NCBI RefSeq assembly: GCF_035917235.1 | Contig: NZ_CP108423.1 | Coordinates: 3,785,001 to 3,849,000 of the forward strand | Direction: 5' to 3' | DNA: 64,000 bases | DNA from: Streptomyces sp. NBC_01294 | GTDB lineage: Bacteria; Actinomycetota; Actinomycetes; Streptomycetales; Streptomycetaceae | Shown: in pieces, positions 37,353 through 45,799 of the stretch | Layout: each line of letters begins with the position of its first letter | Position numbering within the stretch: position 1 is the stretch's first letter | Made by a program: the position numbers and the translations under genes | The notes under the pieces: model-generated | What the model was told of the DNA's origin: nothing | Database searches by the model: none | What the model saw: only the letters and a program-made list of their open reading frames with translations

Positions 37353-38773
37353 GTGCGTCGATTCATCGGACGGGAAAACGAGCTGCGGGTTTTGGGCGCG
37401 GCCTTCGAGAAGGTCCGCGAGGGGGGCGGTTCCCAGAAGCCCGGCGAGTGCATCCTGCTGCGCGGACGCCGTCGAGTCGGCAAGTCGAGCCTGGTCGAGG
37501 AGTTCCTGAGCCGGGCAGAGGTCCCCTACCTCTTCTTCACGGCAGCAGGGGGATCAGCGGAGGACGAGCTGACGGAGCTGCTCGACGCCGCCGCCTCCTC
37601 CACCCTGCCGGAGCGGTCTCTGTTCGCCGAGGAGGCTCCGACCCAATGGAACGCCGCGTTCCGGCTGCTTGCGGAGATCCTGCCCGACGACAGCCCGAGC
37701 GTGGTCGTGATCGACGAAGTCCCGTACCTCATGGACCGGATCGACGCTTTCGAAGGCATGCTGCAGCGGGCGTGGGACCGGCTGCTCAGCCGCAAGCCGG
37801 TACTCCTGCTGCTCGTCGGCTCCGATCTGTCGATGATGGAGGCCCTGAACAGCTATGACCGGCCCTTCCACCAGCGCGGACGCGAGATGGTGCTCGGGCC
37901 GCTCAATCCCGCCGACATCGGCGACATGATCGGTCTGGACCGGCGGCCGCATTCGATGCCGCTCTGGTGACCGGCGGACTGCCGCTGATCTGCGCCGAGT
38001 GGCAGCAGGGGGCGTCGCTGTGGGAGTTCCTCCGCACCTCGCTCGACAATCCCATCTCCGCACTCCTGGTCTCCGCCGAACGGTCACTGGCCGCCGAGTT
38101 CCCTCCCCAGGCGATGAGCCGGGAAGTGCTGCGTGCGATCGGGAGCGGCGAGCGCACCTTCACCAACATCGCCCGGGCCGCCGGCGGAATCGCCCATACG
38201 ACCCTCACCCGCGCCACGGACGTCCTGACGGATAAGCGCGTGGTCGCGGCCGAACTGCCTGTCTCGCTCAGGCCGTCGAAGGAGCGCCGCTATCGGGTGG
38301 CCGACCCGTACCTGCGCTTCTGGCTGGCGTTCCTCGATCCGCACATGGCGGAGGTCGAACGCATGCGCGGCGACCTAACTCTGCGCCGGATCAAGGAGCA
38401 GTGGACAAGCTGGCGAGGCCGCGCCGTCGAGCCGGTCGTCCGCGAATCCCTTGCCCGCCTCCTACCCGACGGCAACCTGCCCGCCGCCCCCGCCATCGGC
38501 GGATACTGGACCCGCAGCAATGACGTCGAGATCGACTTGGTCGGCGCCGACCGCCAGCCGGTGGCCAAACAGCTGCTCTTCCTCGGGTCGGTCAAGTGGC
38601 TGGAGAACTCGGCCTTCGACAGCCACGATCTCGCCGCCCTGCACAAACACCGGGCCGCGGTCACCGACGATCCCGTGCCGCTGATCGCGGTTTCCCGCAG
38701 CGGCGTCAACTGCGCCGGACTCCAGGCAACGTACGGCCCGGAAGAACTGCTCACCGCCTGGCGCGGAAACTGA
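37353..38773 (+). pseudogene. AAA-type ATPase with C-terminal DUF234 domain, split by a frameshift
   Basis: Start GTG 37353 ('VRRFIGRENELRVLG'). Walker A 'GRRRVGKS' at 38-45 and Walker B 'VVVIDEVP' around 117-124. The first frame ends after 'DMIGLDRRPHSMPLW'. The continuation 'TGGLPLICAEWQQG', the winged-helix part 'TNIARAAGGIAHTTLTRATD' and the nuclease-like DUF234 end ('GGYWTRSNDVEIDLVG') lie in another frame up to 38773. Adding one C at GACCGG (about 37939) restores a protein of about 473 aa. This family of archaeal/bacterial ATPases is of unknown function. It is the last gene of segment I. Confidence 0.82.
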
Positions 38774-38777
38774 GCAG

Positions 38778-38816
38778 CGTGCCACTACGTGCCAGTCAGG
38801 GCGGTAAGCAGCGGTC
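38778..38816 (+). promoter_or_regulatory. Arm-type sequence of attachment region 2
   Basis: CGTGCCACTACGTGCCAGTC followed by AGGGCGGTAAGCAGCGGTC, starting 129 bp left of the att core. The same sequence and spacing recur before att copies 3, 4 and 5, as expected for integrase arm-binding sites of an attP-derived right end. Confidence 0.75.
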
Positions 38817-38906
38817 AACAGAGGTGCGGTACAGGATCCGGAAACGAGTTCCAAGTTGGACGTTTCCTCAGGTCAACACTCTTCCAGCGCCTCAAGTGCC
38901 GGGTGA

Positions 38907-38948
38907 TTCCCAAGCTTATAGCGCGGGTTCGATTCCCGTCATCCGCTC
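38907..38948 (+). repeat. att core copy 2 (tRNA-Gly 3' end)
   Basis: 42 bp identical to the tRNA-Gly 3' part, followed by a copy of the tRNA terminator hairpin. There is no 5' half, so it is not a tRNA gene. It separates segments I and II. Confidence 0.92.
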
Positions 38949-39217
38949 TTGAACGAAGGCCCAGGTCACAGACCTGGGCCTTCTTCATTGTCTACACCTC
39001 TCAGCCCCTGCCGTGCCCCCTGCGTGCCCCAACTGGCGGAAATGCCCTGCTCGGAGGGCCCTTCACGCACCACTTGCACCACACGGGCCCCGCCGATCTC
39101 GGACCGCGAGGCGCATTCTCGATGACCTGCGTCACACGACCACCCCTGCCGCGTGAATTCGCTTTCCCAAAGGGGCGGTTGGCCGGAAGGGTCGGCGCAG
39201 ACCTGCGGCGGGACTAC

Positions 39218-39388
39218 CTAGTCCTCTTTCCCGGCCAACACGCGATCGGCGGCGTAGTGCGGGCAGGAAGGGAGATGCCACGTCACCGTCACCCGGCGCC
39301 GGTCGGCGGCGATGGTACGGGCCTGCCCAGTGGCTGGGCAGGCCGAACAGTGCGGGCACACGACGGTTTCGAACTTCAACTCAGCCAT
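39218..39388 (-). CDS. Small Cys/His-rich protein
   Basis: 56 aa 'MAELKFETVVCPHCSACPAT' ending 'LPSCPHYAADRVLAGKED'. Two CPH motifs plus a further Cys suggest a zinc site. Function is unknown. The start could be a GTG a codon or more upstream. Confidence 0.5.
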   Translation of the reverse strand: MAELKFETVVCPHCSACPATGQARTIAADRRRVTVTWHLPSCPHYAADRVLAGKED

Positions 39389-39596
39389 CACCTGCGCCAC
39401 CCTTCCCCGCCAACGGTGCTCGCGACGAGAGTGCCACGCCTCTCAGCGGGACAGGCTTCACACACCGGTCTCCACTGATGCGAGTCTCGGAGAAAGCTGC
39501 GCACCGGGACTCGGGGGGCTTATGGTCCAGCCGCGCCGGCGAGATGGTCCTGGAGATCACCATTCAGCCGATCATCTCGTCAGGAGGTTCCCGCGG

Positions 39597-39860
39597 GTGC
39601 CGATGGATGAAGGCAGTGACCCTGAGCAGGAGACTCCGGCGGAGCGGCCGGGCAGGGATGGTCCTGCCGTTCACGTGTGGGCCACGGCCGGCCCACCATG
39701 CCTTCCCGCCGAGGCGGCCGCCACCGTCGAGGCCATCGTGCAGGCTGTGCGCCACGGCGATGAGGTACGTATCCGGATCCTGTTGGCAGCCCTGGTCGAC
39801 ATCGCCGACACCGAGGTTCTCCTCCACCTTCGAGAGCGGCTCCGCGAACGACCGCAGTGA
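39597..39860 (+). CDS. Hypothetical 87-aa protein
   Basis: GTG 39597 has AGGAGG 10 bp upstream; ATG 39603 is an alternative. The C-terminal half 'AAATVEAIVQAVRHGDEVRI' and 'ALVDIADTEVLLHLRERLRE' is helical and charged. I do not recognise the family. Confidence 0.5.
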   Translation: MPMDEGSDPEQETPAERPGRDGPAVHVWATAGPPCLPAEAAATVEAIVQAVRHGDEVRIRILLAALVDIADTEVLLHLRERLRERPQ

Positions 39861-40352
39861 TGGTCAGGCGCTGTGGACAGACGTGTAGCGAGTGTGGGGG
39901 CTGGTCACGCCGCCTCGCCGTGAGCGCCCCCGAGACCGCCATGGAGCACCTGCGAGCTGCTGATCCCATCGGGAGGGCGCTGCGGACCCACCCCGCAGGC
40001 TCACGTTCCGATGGACCGCACGTCGCAGCTGGCGGACACCCTTGCTCCCGAAACGCTGCACTCGGGGGGAATCAATATCTATCCCCGCGGTCAGAGAGTT
40101 TAATGGACCCCGCAGGGAGAGTTTTTCCGCGCCGCACACGATGGAGATATTTCACGCACACCAACCGCTGCGGCATGCTACTGTCGATCTCGGTTGCAGT
40201 TTTGGTACCCAAAAACTTCAAGTGCTCCAGTCGGCCTTCGCGCCACTTTCGAGCACTTCATATTTCCGGTAGTTATCCGGCGGGGCATCATCGCGGCGAC
40301 ACGGTGTCCGTACAGTGCGGACGCTGGTGTACTGCCCCAAAGGAGATATGAC
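39861..40352. other. Spacer and cold-shock leader region
   Basis: 490 bp, AT-richer than its surroundings from 40,060. It has an inverted repeat AAGTGCTC / GAGCACTT (40220-40227, 40251-40258) and GTCCG / CGGAC just before the csp ribosome site. A long structured 5' leader is common for csp genes. The promoter is not clear. Confidence 0.45.
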
Positions 40353-40556
40353 ATGGCATCTGGCACCGTGAAGTGGTTCAACGCGGCAAAGGGCTTCGGC
40401 TTCATCGAGCAGGACGGTGGCGGCGACGACGTCTTCGCCCACTTCTCGAACATCGCAGCCCAGGGCTTCCGCGAGCTGCTGGAAGGCCAGAAGGTCACCT
40501 TCGACATCGCGCAGGGCCAGAAGGGCCCGACGGCCGAGAACATCGTTCCCGCCTGA
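40353..40556 (+). CDS. Cold-shock protein (CspA family)
   Basis: 67 aa single-stranded nucleic-acid-binding OB fold: '[20 protein letters not shown]' has RNP1 (KGFGFI) and '[10 protein letters not shown]' has RNP2. It melts RNA structures under cold or other stress. A strong AAGGAGATATGAC ribosome site precedes the ATG. A terminator follows at 40575, and a DEAD-box helicase gene comes next, a functional pairing. A decayed paralogue lies at 44897. Confidence 0.95.
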   Translation: MASGTVKWFNAAKGFGFIEQDGGGDDVFAHFSNIAAQGFRELLEGQKVTFDIAQGQKGPTAENIVPA

Positions 40557-40574
40557 CGCTGACGCGCATTTCGT

Positions 40575-40612
40575 AGCTGGGGCCCGCATCCCTCGGGGTG
40601 CGGGCCCCAGCT
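40575..40612 (+). terminator. Terminator of csp
   Basis: 14-bp stem AGCTGGGGCCCGCA / TGCGGGCCCCAGCT around a 10-nt loop, 18 bp after the stop codon. Confidence 0.9.
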
Positions 40613-40831
40613 GCGCACATTCCCCGTAGTGGTGTCACCTGCGGGATGAAGCATTCAGGGTTACAGCCTCCTCGGAGCTTCACCCACTCGATTTTTCTGG
40701 ATTTCGCGTCCCCATGACGCCACCCCATCTCAGTGCCTGCGACCGTACAGAATCTCTGTAGTCCAGAGTCGCTTTCGCATTCCATTCGGCCCGTTCTTGT
40801 GATTCCCTGCGCTGCGTTTCCGCTGCGGGAA

Positions 40832-40858
40832 TTCCTTGATACGTGCCGTATCAAGGAA
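40832..40858 (+). promoter_or_regulatory. Hairpin covering the helicase ribosome binding site
   Basis: TTCCTTGATACG-TGC-CGTATCAAGGAA, perfect 12-bp stem and 3-nt loop, ending 8 bp before the helicase ATG. Its 3' arm contains AAGGAA of the ribosome binding site (AAGGAAGG). It could hide the site or act as a thermosensor; it is also a possible operator. Confidence 0.6.
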
Positions 40859-40866
40859 GGTTCTGA

Positions 40867-42381
40867 ATGAACCGCACACGTACGAACGACCGTTCCTCCC
40901 GCACCCGCACCCGCACCGGCGGCCCCACTTTCGGCGCTGCCGCCGGTTCGGAACGGGGCAACCGGTTCGTGTCGTCAACCCCGAGCCGTTCCGGAGGTTC
41001 GAGCCGCTCGGGCGGCTACGGCCGCCGGCCCGCCGCGGTCCAGGGCGAGTTCGCCCTGCCGAAGACCATCACTGCCGCGCTGCCCGCCGTCGAGGCCTTC
41101 GCCGACCTCGCCATGCCGGCCGAGCTGTTGGCCGCTCTCGGCGCGCAGGGTGTGACCGTGCCCTTCCCGATCCAGGGCGCCACCCTGCCCAACACCCTTG
41201 CGGGCCGTGACGTGCTCGGCCGCGGACGCACCGGCTCCGGCAAGACCCTGGCCTTCGGCCTCGCCCTGCTGGCCCGGACCGCCGGGCAGCGCGCCGAGCC
41301 CCGCCAGCCGCTCGCCCTGGTCCTCGTCCCCACCCGCGAGCTGGCCCAGCAGGTGACCGACGCCCTCACCCCCTACGCCCGCGCCGTGAAGCTGCGCCTG
41401 ACCACCGTCGTCGGCGGCATGTCGATCGGCAAGCAGGCCGGAGCGCTGCGCGGAGGCACGGAGGTCGTCGTAGCCACGCCCGGCCGGTTGAAGGACCTCA
41501 TCGACCGCGGCGACTGCCGGCTGAACCAGGTCGCGATCACCGTCCTGGACGAAGCCGACCAGATGGCCGACATGGGCTTCATGCCGCAGGTCACCGCCCT
41601 CCTGGACCAGGTGCGTCCCGAGGGGCAGCGGATGCTGTTCTCCGCCACCCTGGACCGCAATGTCGACCTGCTGGTCCGGCGCTACCTGACCGACCCGGTC
41701 GTGCACTCGGTGGATCCCTCGGCCGGTGCGGTGACGACGATGGAGCACCACGTGCTCCACGTCCACGGCGCCGACAAGCACCGGACCACGACGGAGATCG
41801 CGGCGCGCGAGGGCCGGGTGATGATGTTCCTGGACACCAAGCACGCCGTCGACCGGCTGACCCAGGACCTGCTGAACAGCGGTGTCCGGGCCGCCGCCCT
41901 GCACGGCGGGAAGTCGCAGCCCCAGCGCACCCGCACCCTCGCCCAGTTCAAGACGGGCCACGTGACCGTGCTGGTCGCGACGAACGTGGCGGCGCGCGGC
42001 ATCCACGTCGACAACCTCGACCTCGTCGTGAACGTCGACCCGCCGACCGACCCCAAGGACTACCTGCACCGGGGTGGCCGCACCGCCCGCGCCGGCGAGT
42101 CCGGCAGCGTCGTCACCCTGGTCACCCCCAACCAGCGCCGCGACATGACCCGCCTCATGCAGGCTGCGGGCATCACCCCGCAGACCACCCAGGTCCGCTC
42201 GGGCGAAGAGGCCCTGAACCGGATCACCGGTGCCCAGGCACCCTCCGGCGTCCCCGTCGTCATTGCCGCACCGGTCGTCGAACGTGCCAAGCGCAGCACG
42301 GCCTCCCGTGGCAGGCGACGGCCCGCTTCGACGGTCCGGCGTGTGAGCGTGCGGCAGTCCGCCTTCGATGCGGCGGCCTGA
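40867..42381 (+). CDS. DEAD-box RNA helicase
   Basis: 504 aa. An Arg/Thr/Ser/Gly-rich N-terminus (1-60) precedes the helicase core: Q motif 'VPFPIQ', motif I 'GRTGSGKT' (120-127), Ia 'PTRELA', II 'DEAD' (228-231), III 'SAT' (259-261), and VI 'HRGGRTARAGE'. The basic C-terminus ('RSTASRGRRRPAST') probably binds RNA. ATP-dependent unwinding of structured RNA, with csp next door, points to cold or RNA-stress adaptation. Followed at 46 bp by the CBS gene. Confidence 0.95.
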   Translation: MNRTRTNDRSSRTRTRTGGPTFGAAAGSERGNRFVSSTPSRSGGSSRSGGYGRRPAAVQGEFALPKTITAALPAVEAFADLAMPAELLAALGAQGVTVPFPIQGATLPNTLAGRDVLGRGRTGSGKTLAFGLALLARTAGQRAEPRQPLALVLVPTRELAQQVTDALTPYARAVKLRLTTVVGGMSIGKQAGALRGGTEVVVATPGRLKDLIDRGDCRLNQVAITVLDEADQMADMGFMPQVTALLDQVRPEGQRMLFSATLDRNVDLLVRRYLTDPVVHSVDPSAGAVTTMEHHVLHVHGADKHRTTTEIAAREGRVMMFLDTKHAVDRLTQDLLNSGVRAAALHGGKSQPQRTRTLAQFKTGHVTVLVATNVAARGIHVDNLDLVVNVDPPTDPKDYLHRGGRTARAGESGSVVTLVTPNQRRDMTRLMQAAGITPQTTQVRSGEEALNRITGAQAPSGVPVVIAAPVVERAKRSTASRGRRRPASTVRRVSVRQSAFDAAA

Positions 42382-42427
42382 GAACCACGTGATCAGGAAG
42401 CTGACCCATCTCTGCAGGAGGCACGTT

Positions 42428-42832
42428 GTGACGCTGGTCCAGATGCAGCCCCGCTCGGCAAACGCCAACCCTGTGCACCGGACGGTGGGCGACGCGATGG
42501 AGGCGGCCGGTCCACAGGTCTGTGACGACATGACGGTCGAGGTGGCCCTGGCTGTCATGGCCAGTGCCCGCGCGGGTCATCTGCTCGTCTGCGACGAGGA
42601 CGGCCTGTGCACCGGGCTGGTCACCCAGGCCAGGCTCGCCACCGTCCACGACAGCGCGGCGTACACGGACCAGGTCCGTCTGCGCGATGTTCTCGGCGGC
42701 CGCGGGCCGGTCACCTCGCCCGTGACCACGATGGCCGAAGCCGAGCACGCGATGCGCTACCGCAGGCTCGATGCCCTGCCGGTCGTCGACGAGCAGGGCA
42801 GTGCTCTGGGCGTTCTCGCCCTTGCCCGCTGA
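42428..42832 (+). CDS. CBS-domain protein
   Basis: 134 aa from GTG 42428 after GCAGGAGGCACG. Two CBS motifs ('TVGDAMEAAGPQVCDDMTVE' onward; 'GPVTSPVTTMAEAEHAMRYR') form one Bateman module that normally binds adenine nucleotides. No catalytic domain is attached. It is probably co-transcribed with the helicase. Confidence 0.85.
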   Translation: MTLVQMQPRSANANPVHRTVGDAMEAAGPQVCDDMTVEVALAVMASARAGHLLVCDEDGLCTGLVTQARLATVHDSAAYTDQVRLRDVLGGRGPVTSPVTTMAEAEHAMRYRRLDALPVVDEQGSALGVLALAR

Positions 42833-42881
42833 ACCGCCTCACCGCGGAACGACCGTCCCCTTCTACTTCCTGTGAGGCAAC

Positions 42882-43193
42882 ATGCGCTGTGTCATCGCCC
42901 GTTTCCCGTTCGACCTGACCAAGAGCGGTGTCCTGGAGTCGATGAAGGGCGTCAAGCCCGAGCAGGTCGTCGGCGAGTCCGTGGTCATCGGGCGCCGTAC
43001 CTACCCCGTCAAGCAGGTCGGTCAGGTCATCACCCGCCAGGACCGCCGTGACTTCAGCGCCGGTGAAGTCCTCCGGGCCATGACCCAGCTCGGGTTCACC
43101 TGCCGCGGCCTCCCCCGGGCTGCCGTGCCCACGCGTGTCCTCAGCCCGCTGCAGGAGGCTTCCGCGATGCTCGGCGTCCCGGTGACCGTCTGA
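42882..43193 (+). CDS. Conserved hypothetical 103-aa protein
   Basis: Starts 'MRCVIARFPFDLTKSGVLES'. The central 'VIGRRTYPVKQVGQVITRQD' is followed by a possible HTH-like helix pair 'FSAGEVLRAMTQLGFTCRGL'. It sits in the csp-helicase-CBS group. A relic of the same gene lies at 49831-49956 in segment II. Function is unknown. A terminator follows. Confidence 0.75.
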   Translation: MRCVIARFPFDLTKSGVLESMKGVKPEQVVGESVVIGRRTYPVKQVGQVITRQDRRDFSAGEVLRAMTQLGFTCRGLPRAAVPTRVLSPLQEASAMLGVPVTV

Positions 43194-43231
43194 CGGACAG
43201 GACCGGCGCAAGCCGACACCCGAACAGCGAA

Positions 43232-43265
43232 GAGGGCCCGACCGGCACGCGCCGGTCGGGCCCTC
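43232..43265. terminator. Bidirectional terminator
   Basis: 15-bp perfect stem GAGGGCCCGACCGGC / GCCGGTCGGGCCCTC, ACGC loop, between convergent genes. Confidence 0.9.
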
Positions 43266-43298
43266 CCGCGTACCCAGGGGTTTTTCGCGCGACGCGGG

Positions 43299-43658
43299 TC
43301 AGTGGTCGGAGTAGCTGAAGTCGCCCATGGTCCAGGCGCTGACGTCCGCGATCGAGACGCGGTACATCCCACCCGTCTCCGGGATCCCCACCGTTCCCTG
43401 AAGGATGCGGGCCACATGGAAGTGCAGATGGGTGGGCGGCCCTTCCCGGGGTGTCGTTGCGGTGAAGATGGCGGCGAACTCGCCCAGGCGGGCCGAGTCC
43501 GTCAGGACCTCCGACACCCGCTGCCTCCACACGGCTTCGGGAGCCAGCCGACCGGTGATGACAGCACCACCGGTGACCACGGTCAGGGACATCTGATTGC
43601 TCTGCCCGGACTCCACCAAGGTGGCAACGTCAACGAGCAGCTCGTCAGGCTTCGACAT
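43299..43658 (-). CDS. GvpU-like protein (gas-vesicle accessory family)
   Basis: 119 aa. 'DELLVDVATLVESGQSNQMS' then 'LTVVTGGAVITGRLAPEAVW' resembles the GvpU family core. The end 'MYRVSIADVSAWTMGDFSYS' completes a beta-rich fold. No other gas-vesicle gene is present, so vesicle function is unlikely here. The assignment rests on pattern similarity only. Confidence 0.55.
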   Translation of the reverse strand: MSKPDELLVDVATLVESGQSNQMSLTVVTGGAVITGRLAPEAVWRQRVSEVLTDSARLGEFAAIFTATTPREGPPTHLHFHVARILQGTVGIPETGGMYRVSIADVSAWTMGDFSYSDH

Positions 43659-43691
43659 GAGAGCCGATTTTATGCACCGGTCGTCCCGCCC

Positions 43692-43719
43692 TCTCGACCG
43701 GTAGCACTACCGGTCGAGA
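43692..43719. promoter_or_regulatory. Inverted repeat upstream of the GvpU-like gene
   Basis: TCTCGACCGGTAG / CTACCGGTCGAGA, 13-bp arms with a 2-nt centre, 34-61 bp before the start codon. Candidate operator. Confidence 0.45.
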
Positions 43720-43912
43720 AGAGCACTGACCGTCTTCCCGCCGGAGGCCCGACGGGTGACACCGGTTGCTCGGGCGATGCGGTGACCATGGGCCAGCCGA
43801 ATCCACCGGTACGGCCGTACAGGACAGGGCGTCCGAGCCCCTGACCTGCTGTGCAGGCTGATCTGCACATCTGGTCCGACCGCGAAGGTCTAGCTCTCCT
43901 CGGCGGGCGCGA

Positions 43913-44690
43913 AAATCTGTGACGGCCGGAGTAGACATTGGGCTGTGGCGTGGTTATGGTTTCTCTCGTAGCCCAGAGAGACAGCAGGGCCTGGCAGAGA
44001 CGAACTGCCGGGCAGCAGTACCCGCAGTTGCAGTTCGCATGACGGTGCGGTGGTGGAGTTCCGAAGCCAGGGTTGTTGCAGGACGGCGACGGGACTGACG
44101 ACCGGACCGGGCGGCCCGCAGCGATCAGGGGCCGCCGTGAGCAGGACCGCAGTTAACGCAGTGGCAGTACCCATAAGTGCAGTTCGCAGTACCCAGCAGT
44201 GAAGTAAGTGAGCAGCACCTCGGTGAAGGCGTCGGCTGCGGGCGCGCGCACCGGGAAGTTCGGCAGTGGGGTTCTAAGCCAGAGCAGACGCAGGATGGGC
44301 GACGGGGCTGGCTGCCGAAGAGTGGCGCTGGGTCAGGCCACCAGCAGTACGCAGTATCAGCAGTACCGCAGTGAGTGCAGTTCCCGCAGTACAGCAGTAA
44401 GCGCAGCAACCCGCAGTTCGCAGTCTCTCCCGTTTGGTAAGCAGTTGATCACCGAGGGAAGAACGGAGGAGTTGAGGCGCCATCAGGATCGCCCGGGCGG
44501 AAGCCTTGAGCCCGGGTACCGCAGGACATCGATAGTGAGGTGGTCTCCGGTCGAGCAACCGCGATCCCCGCGCAGCCTGTCCCCGTTCGGACGGGTCGGC
44601 GGAAACAGTAGGCCGGCGCAGGACTAGGGCCGGCAGATGGTGTAGCAGTTTCTTCGGGGCCCCGGTGCTGAACGCACTGGGGCCCCTCCC
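43913..44690 (+). ncRNA. Copy A of a duplicated GCAGTAC-rich non-coding sequence
   Basis: About 750 bp closely similar to 50957-51660. The first roughly 230 bp align with only substitutions; then both copies have irregular GCAGTAC, GCAGTTC and GCAGT units with copy-number differences. Indels between the copies are not multiples of three, so the overlapping ORFs are not conserved proteins. It ends in the hairpin at 44656. A decayed MerR gene follows. I infer a structured leader or regulatory RNA. Confidence 0.6.
44656..44686 (+). terminator. Hairpin ending copy A
   Basis: 13-bp stem (one G-T pair) with TGAAC loop. Position 8 of the stem is C-G here and T-A in copy B, and position 9 is G-T here and G-C there, so pairing is kept despite base changes. 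Confidence 0.8.
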
Positions 44691-44728
44691 CTCGTTCCGC
44701 CCCCCCTCTTCCTCTCCAGGCCTGTCTG

Positions 44729-44847
44729 ATCACCCGCTCCGCTCGCCGACGTCCTCCGCCACTACTCCCGCTACCCAGCTGCGCACCGCCGCCCGCGTCC
44801 GGGAGCTCGTTGACCACTGCACTCTCGTGGAGGCGGCCCGGATAGTC
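44729..44847 (+). pseudogene. Relic of a MerR-type gene
   Basis: Aligns with the middle of the intact gene at 51683 (ATCACCC-CTCCGCTC, CTACTCCCGCTACC, GGGAGCTCGT-GACCA), with indels and no open frame. It follows copy A exactly where the intact gene follows copy B. Confidence 0.75.
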
Positions 44848-44896
44848 ACGAACCCGGGCGAACCTCCGCGTTCCGCATGGAGTGGGAGGCCTCGTC

Positions 44897-45010
44897 GTGA
44901 AGGTTAGACGCGGAGAAGGGCTCGGCTTCATCGCCCAGGACGGCGGCTGCCCGGACCTATTCGCCCACTACTCGCAGCAGCGTGTCCCTCCGGAAGCCAA
45001 CCGACCATGA
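44897..45010 (+). pseudogene. Truncated cold-shock-protein relic
   Basis: 37 codons: 'RRGEGLGFIAQDGGCPDLFA' followed by 'HYSQQ' aligns with the RNP1-RNP2 part of the intact cold-shock protein at 40353 but lacks the first and last strands. Confidence 0.7.
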
Positions 45011-45098
45011 CGCCACAGGCGTGCCGGATCAGGTGCGCACCTTCGCCGGCGGTAGCGATCTTCTGGAAGCCGGCATCGGAGAGCGCTTGCGAGACGCG
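44975..45098 (-). pseudogene. Fragment of an unidentified protein
   Basis: In one minus-strand frame 'RVSQALSDAGFQKIATAGEG' and 'AHLIRHACGVMVGWLPEG' read like a compact protein with good codon bias. It has no start of its own and follows the glycogen-binding-like gene out of frame. It is either a relic or the end of a frameshifted fusion. Confidence 0.4.
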
Positions 45099-45099
45099 A

Positions 45100-45375
45100 T
45101 CAGGTGCGGATACGGCTGTTGGGGCCGTCTTGCTCGTCGGCGGTGTCGTCGTTGAACCAGTAGTCGCCGGCGGCCAGGTAGCGGAAGGAATGGTTGCTGC
45201 CGGTGGGCAGCTCAACGGTGACCGCGCGGTTACCGTCCTTGCGGAGAGTAAGAGGGTGCACGCCGGGGCACCAGTCGTTGAAGTCGCCGACCACGCTCAC
45301 CTCGGCCGCAGGGGTGTCGGCGGGCAGAACGAAGGTGACCTTGGCGCGGTCCTTGCGCACGGCGCGTTCCAGCAC
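45100..45375 (-). CDS. Isoamylase N-terminal / AMPK-type glycogen-binding domain protein
   Basis: 91 aa from GTG 45375 after TCAGGAG. 'KVTFVLPADTPAAEVSVVGD' and 'FNDWCPGVHPLTLRKDGNRA', with 'YWFNDDTADEQDG' near the end, is the E-set domain found alone in small actinobacterial proteins and fused in branching enzymes. It may bind glucans. No enzyme domain is attached. Confidence 0.78.
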   Translation of the reverse strand: MLERAVRKDRAKVTFVLPADTPAAEVSVVGDFNDWCPGVHPLTLRKDGNRAVTVELPTGSNHSFRYLAAGDYWFNDDTADEQDGPNSRIRT

Positions 45376-45558
45376 GAGAGACTCCTGACGGACAGGGGGA
45401 GGGACAGTACGGGCCCATGCTCAGGGCAGAGCAGGAGCCGCGCACGCCGACGCCGCCGTACTGGCCACCGGGTCACCCACCCGCTGCACCCAGCAGGACG
45501 CACAACCGGGCACATGTGACAGTGCACGTGGGGTACGACGACGGGTTGCCCCACGCAA

Positions 45559-45603
45559 GCAGGACCCGGCCGGGGCCCCGTAGCCACACCGGCCGGGTCC
45601 TGC
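45559..45603. terminator. Stem-loop in the spacer 45,376-45,799
   Basis: Perfect 15-bp arms GCAGGACCCGGCCGG / CCGGCCGGGTCCTGC with a 15-nt loop; likely the terminator of the STAS gene reading leftward. I see no gene in the rest of this 424-bp spacer. Confidence 0.6.
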
Positions 45604-45799
45604 GCCATGCGAAGCAGACGTTCCGCGAGCGCGCCAAACTTCGGACCGGCTGGCGCCGAAGCAGTGTCACCCCCACTCCAGCCCAACTCAGCGAGGGCGG
45701 CCCGGCGGGGTTCGGTCCTGGTCTGTGGCAGGGGGTTGGCCCCGGAAGGCGACCGTCCCCGCCGGTGATCCGGGCGGCGCCCGTATGCGACCGGTGTGC

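Larger units (their letters stand above)
31307..38906. mobile_element. Integrated segment I (between att copies 1 and 2)
   Basis: 7.6 kb bounded by tRNA-Gly att core repeats in the same orientation. It contains a frameshifted histidine kinase and response regulator, an SdpABC-like operon, a serine hydrolase and a frameshifted ATPase. No integrase, replication or transfer gene is present, so it looks like a cis-mobilisable remnant. The first 400 bp (31,343-31,726) have no supported gene. Confidence 0.75.

Noticed and set aside
43299..43658. Gas-vesicle gene cluster
   Set aside because: Only a single GvpU-like protein is present; no gvpA, gvpF/L, gvpK or gvpN nearby.
44147..44425. Possible CRISPR array in the GCAGTAC-rich region
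   Set aside because: Units are 5-8 bp, irregularly spaced and imperfect. There are no 28-37-bp direct repeats with unique spacers and no cas genes.
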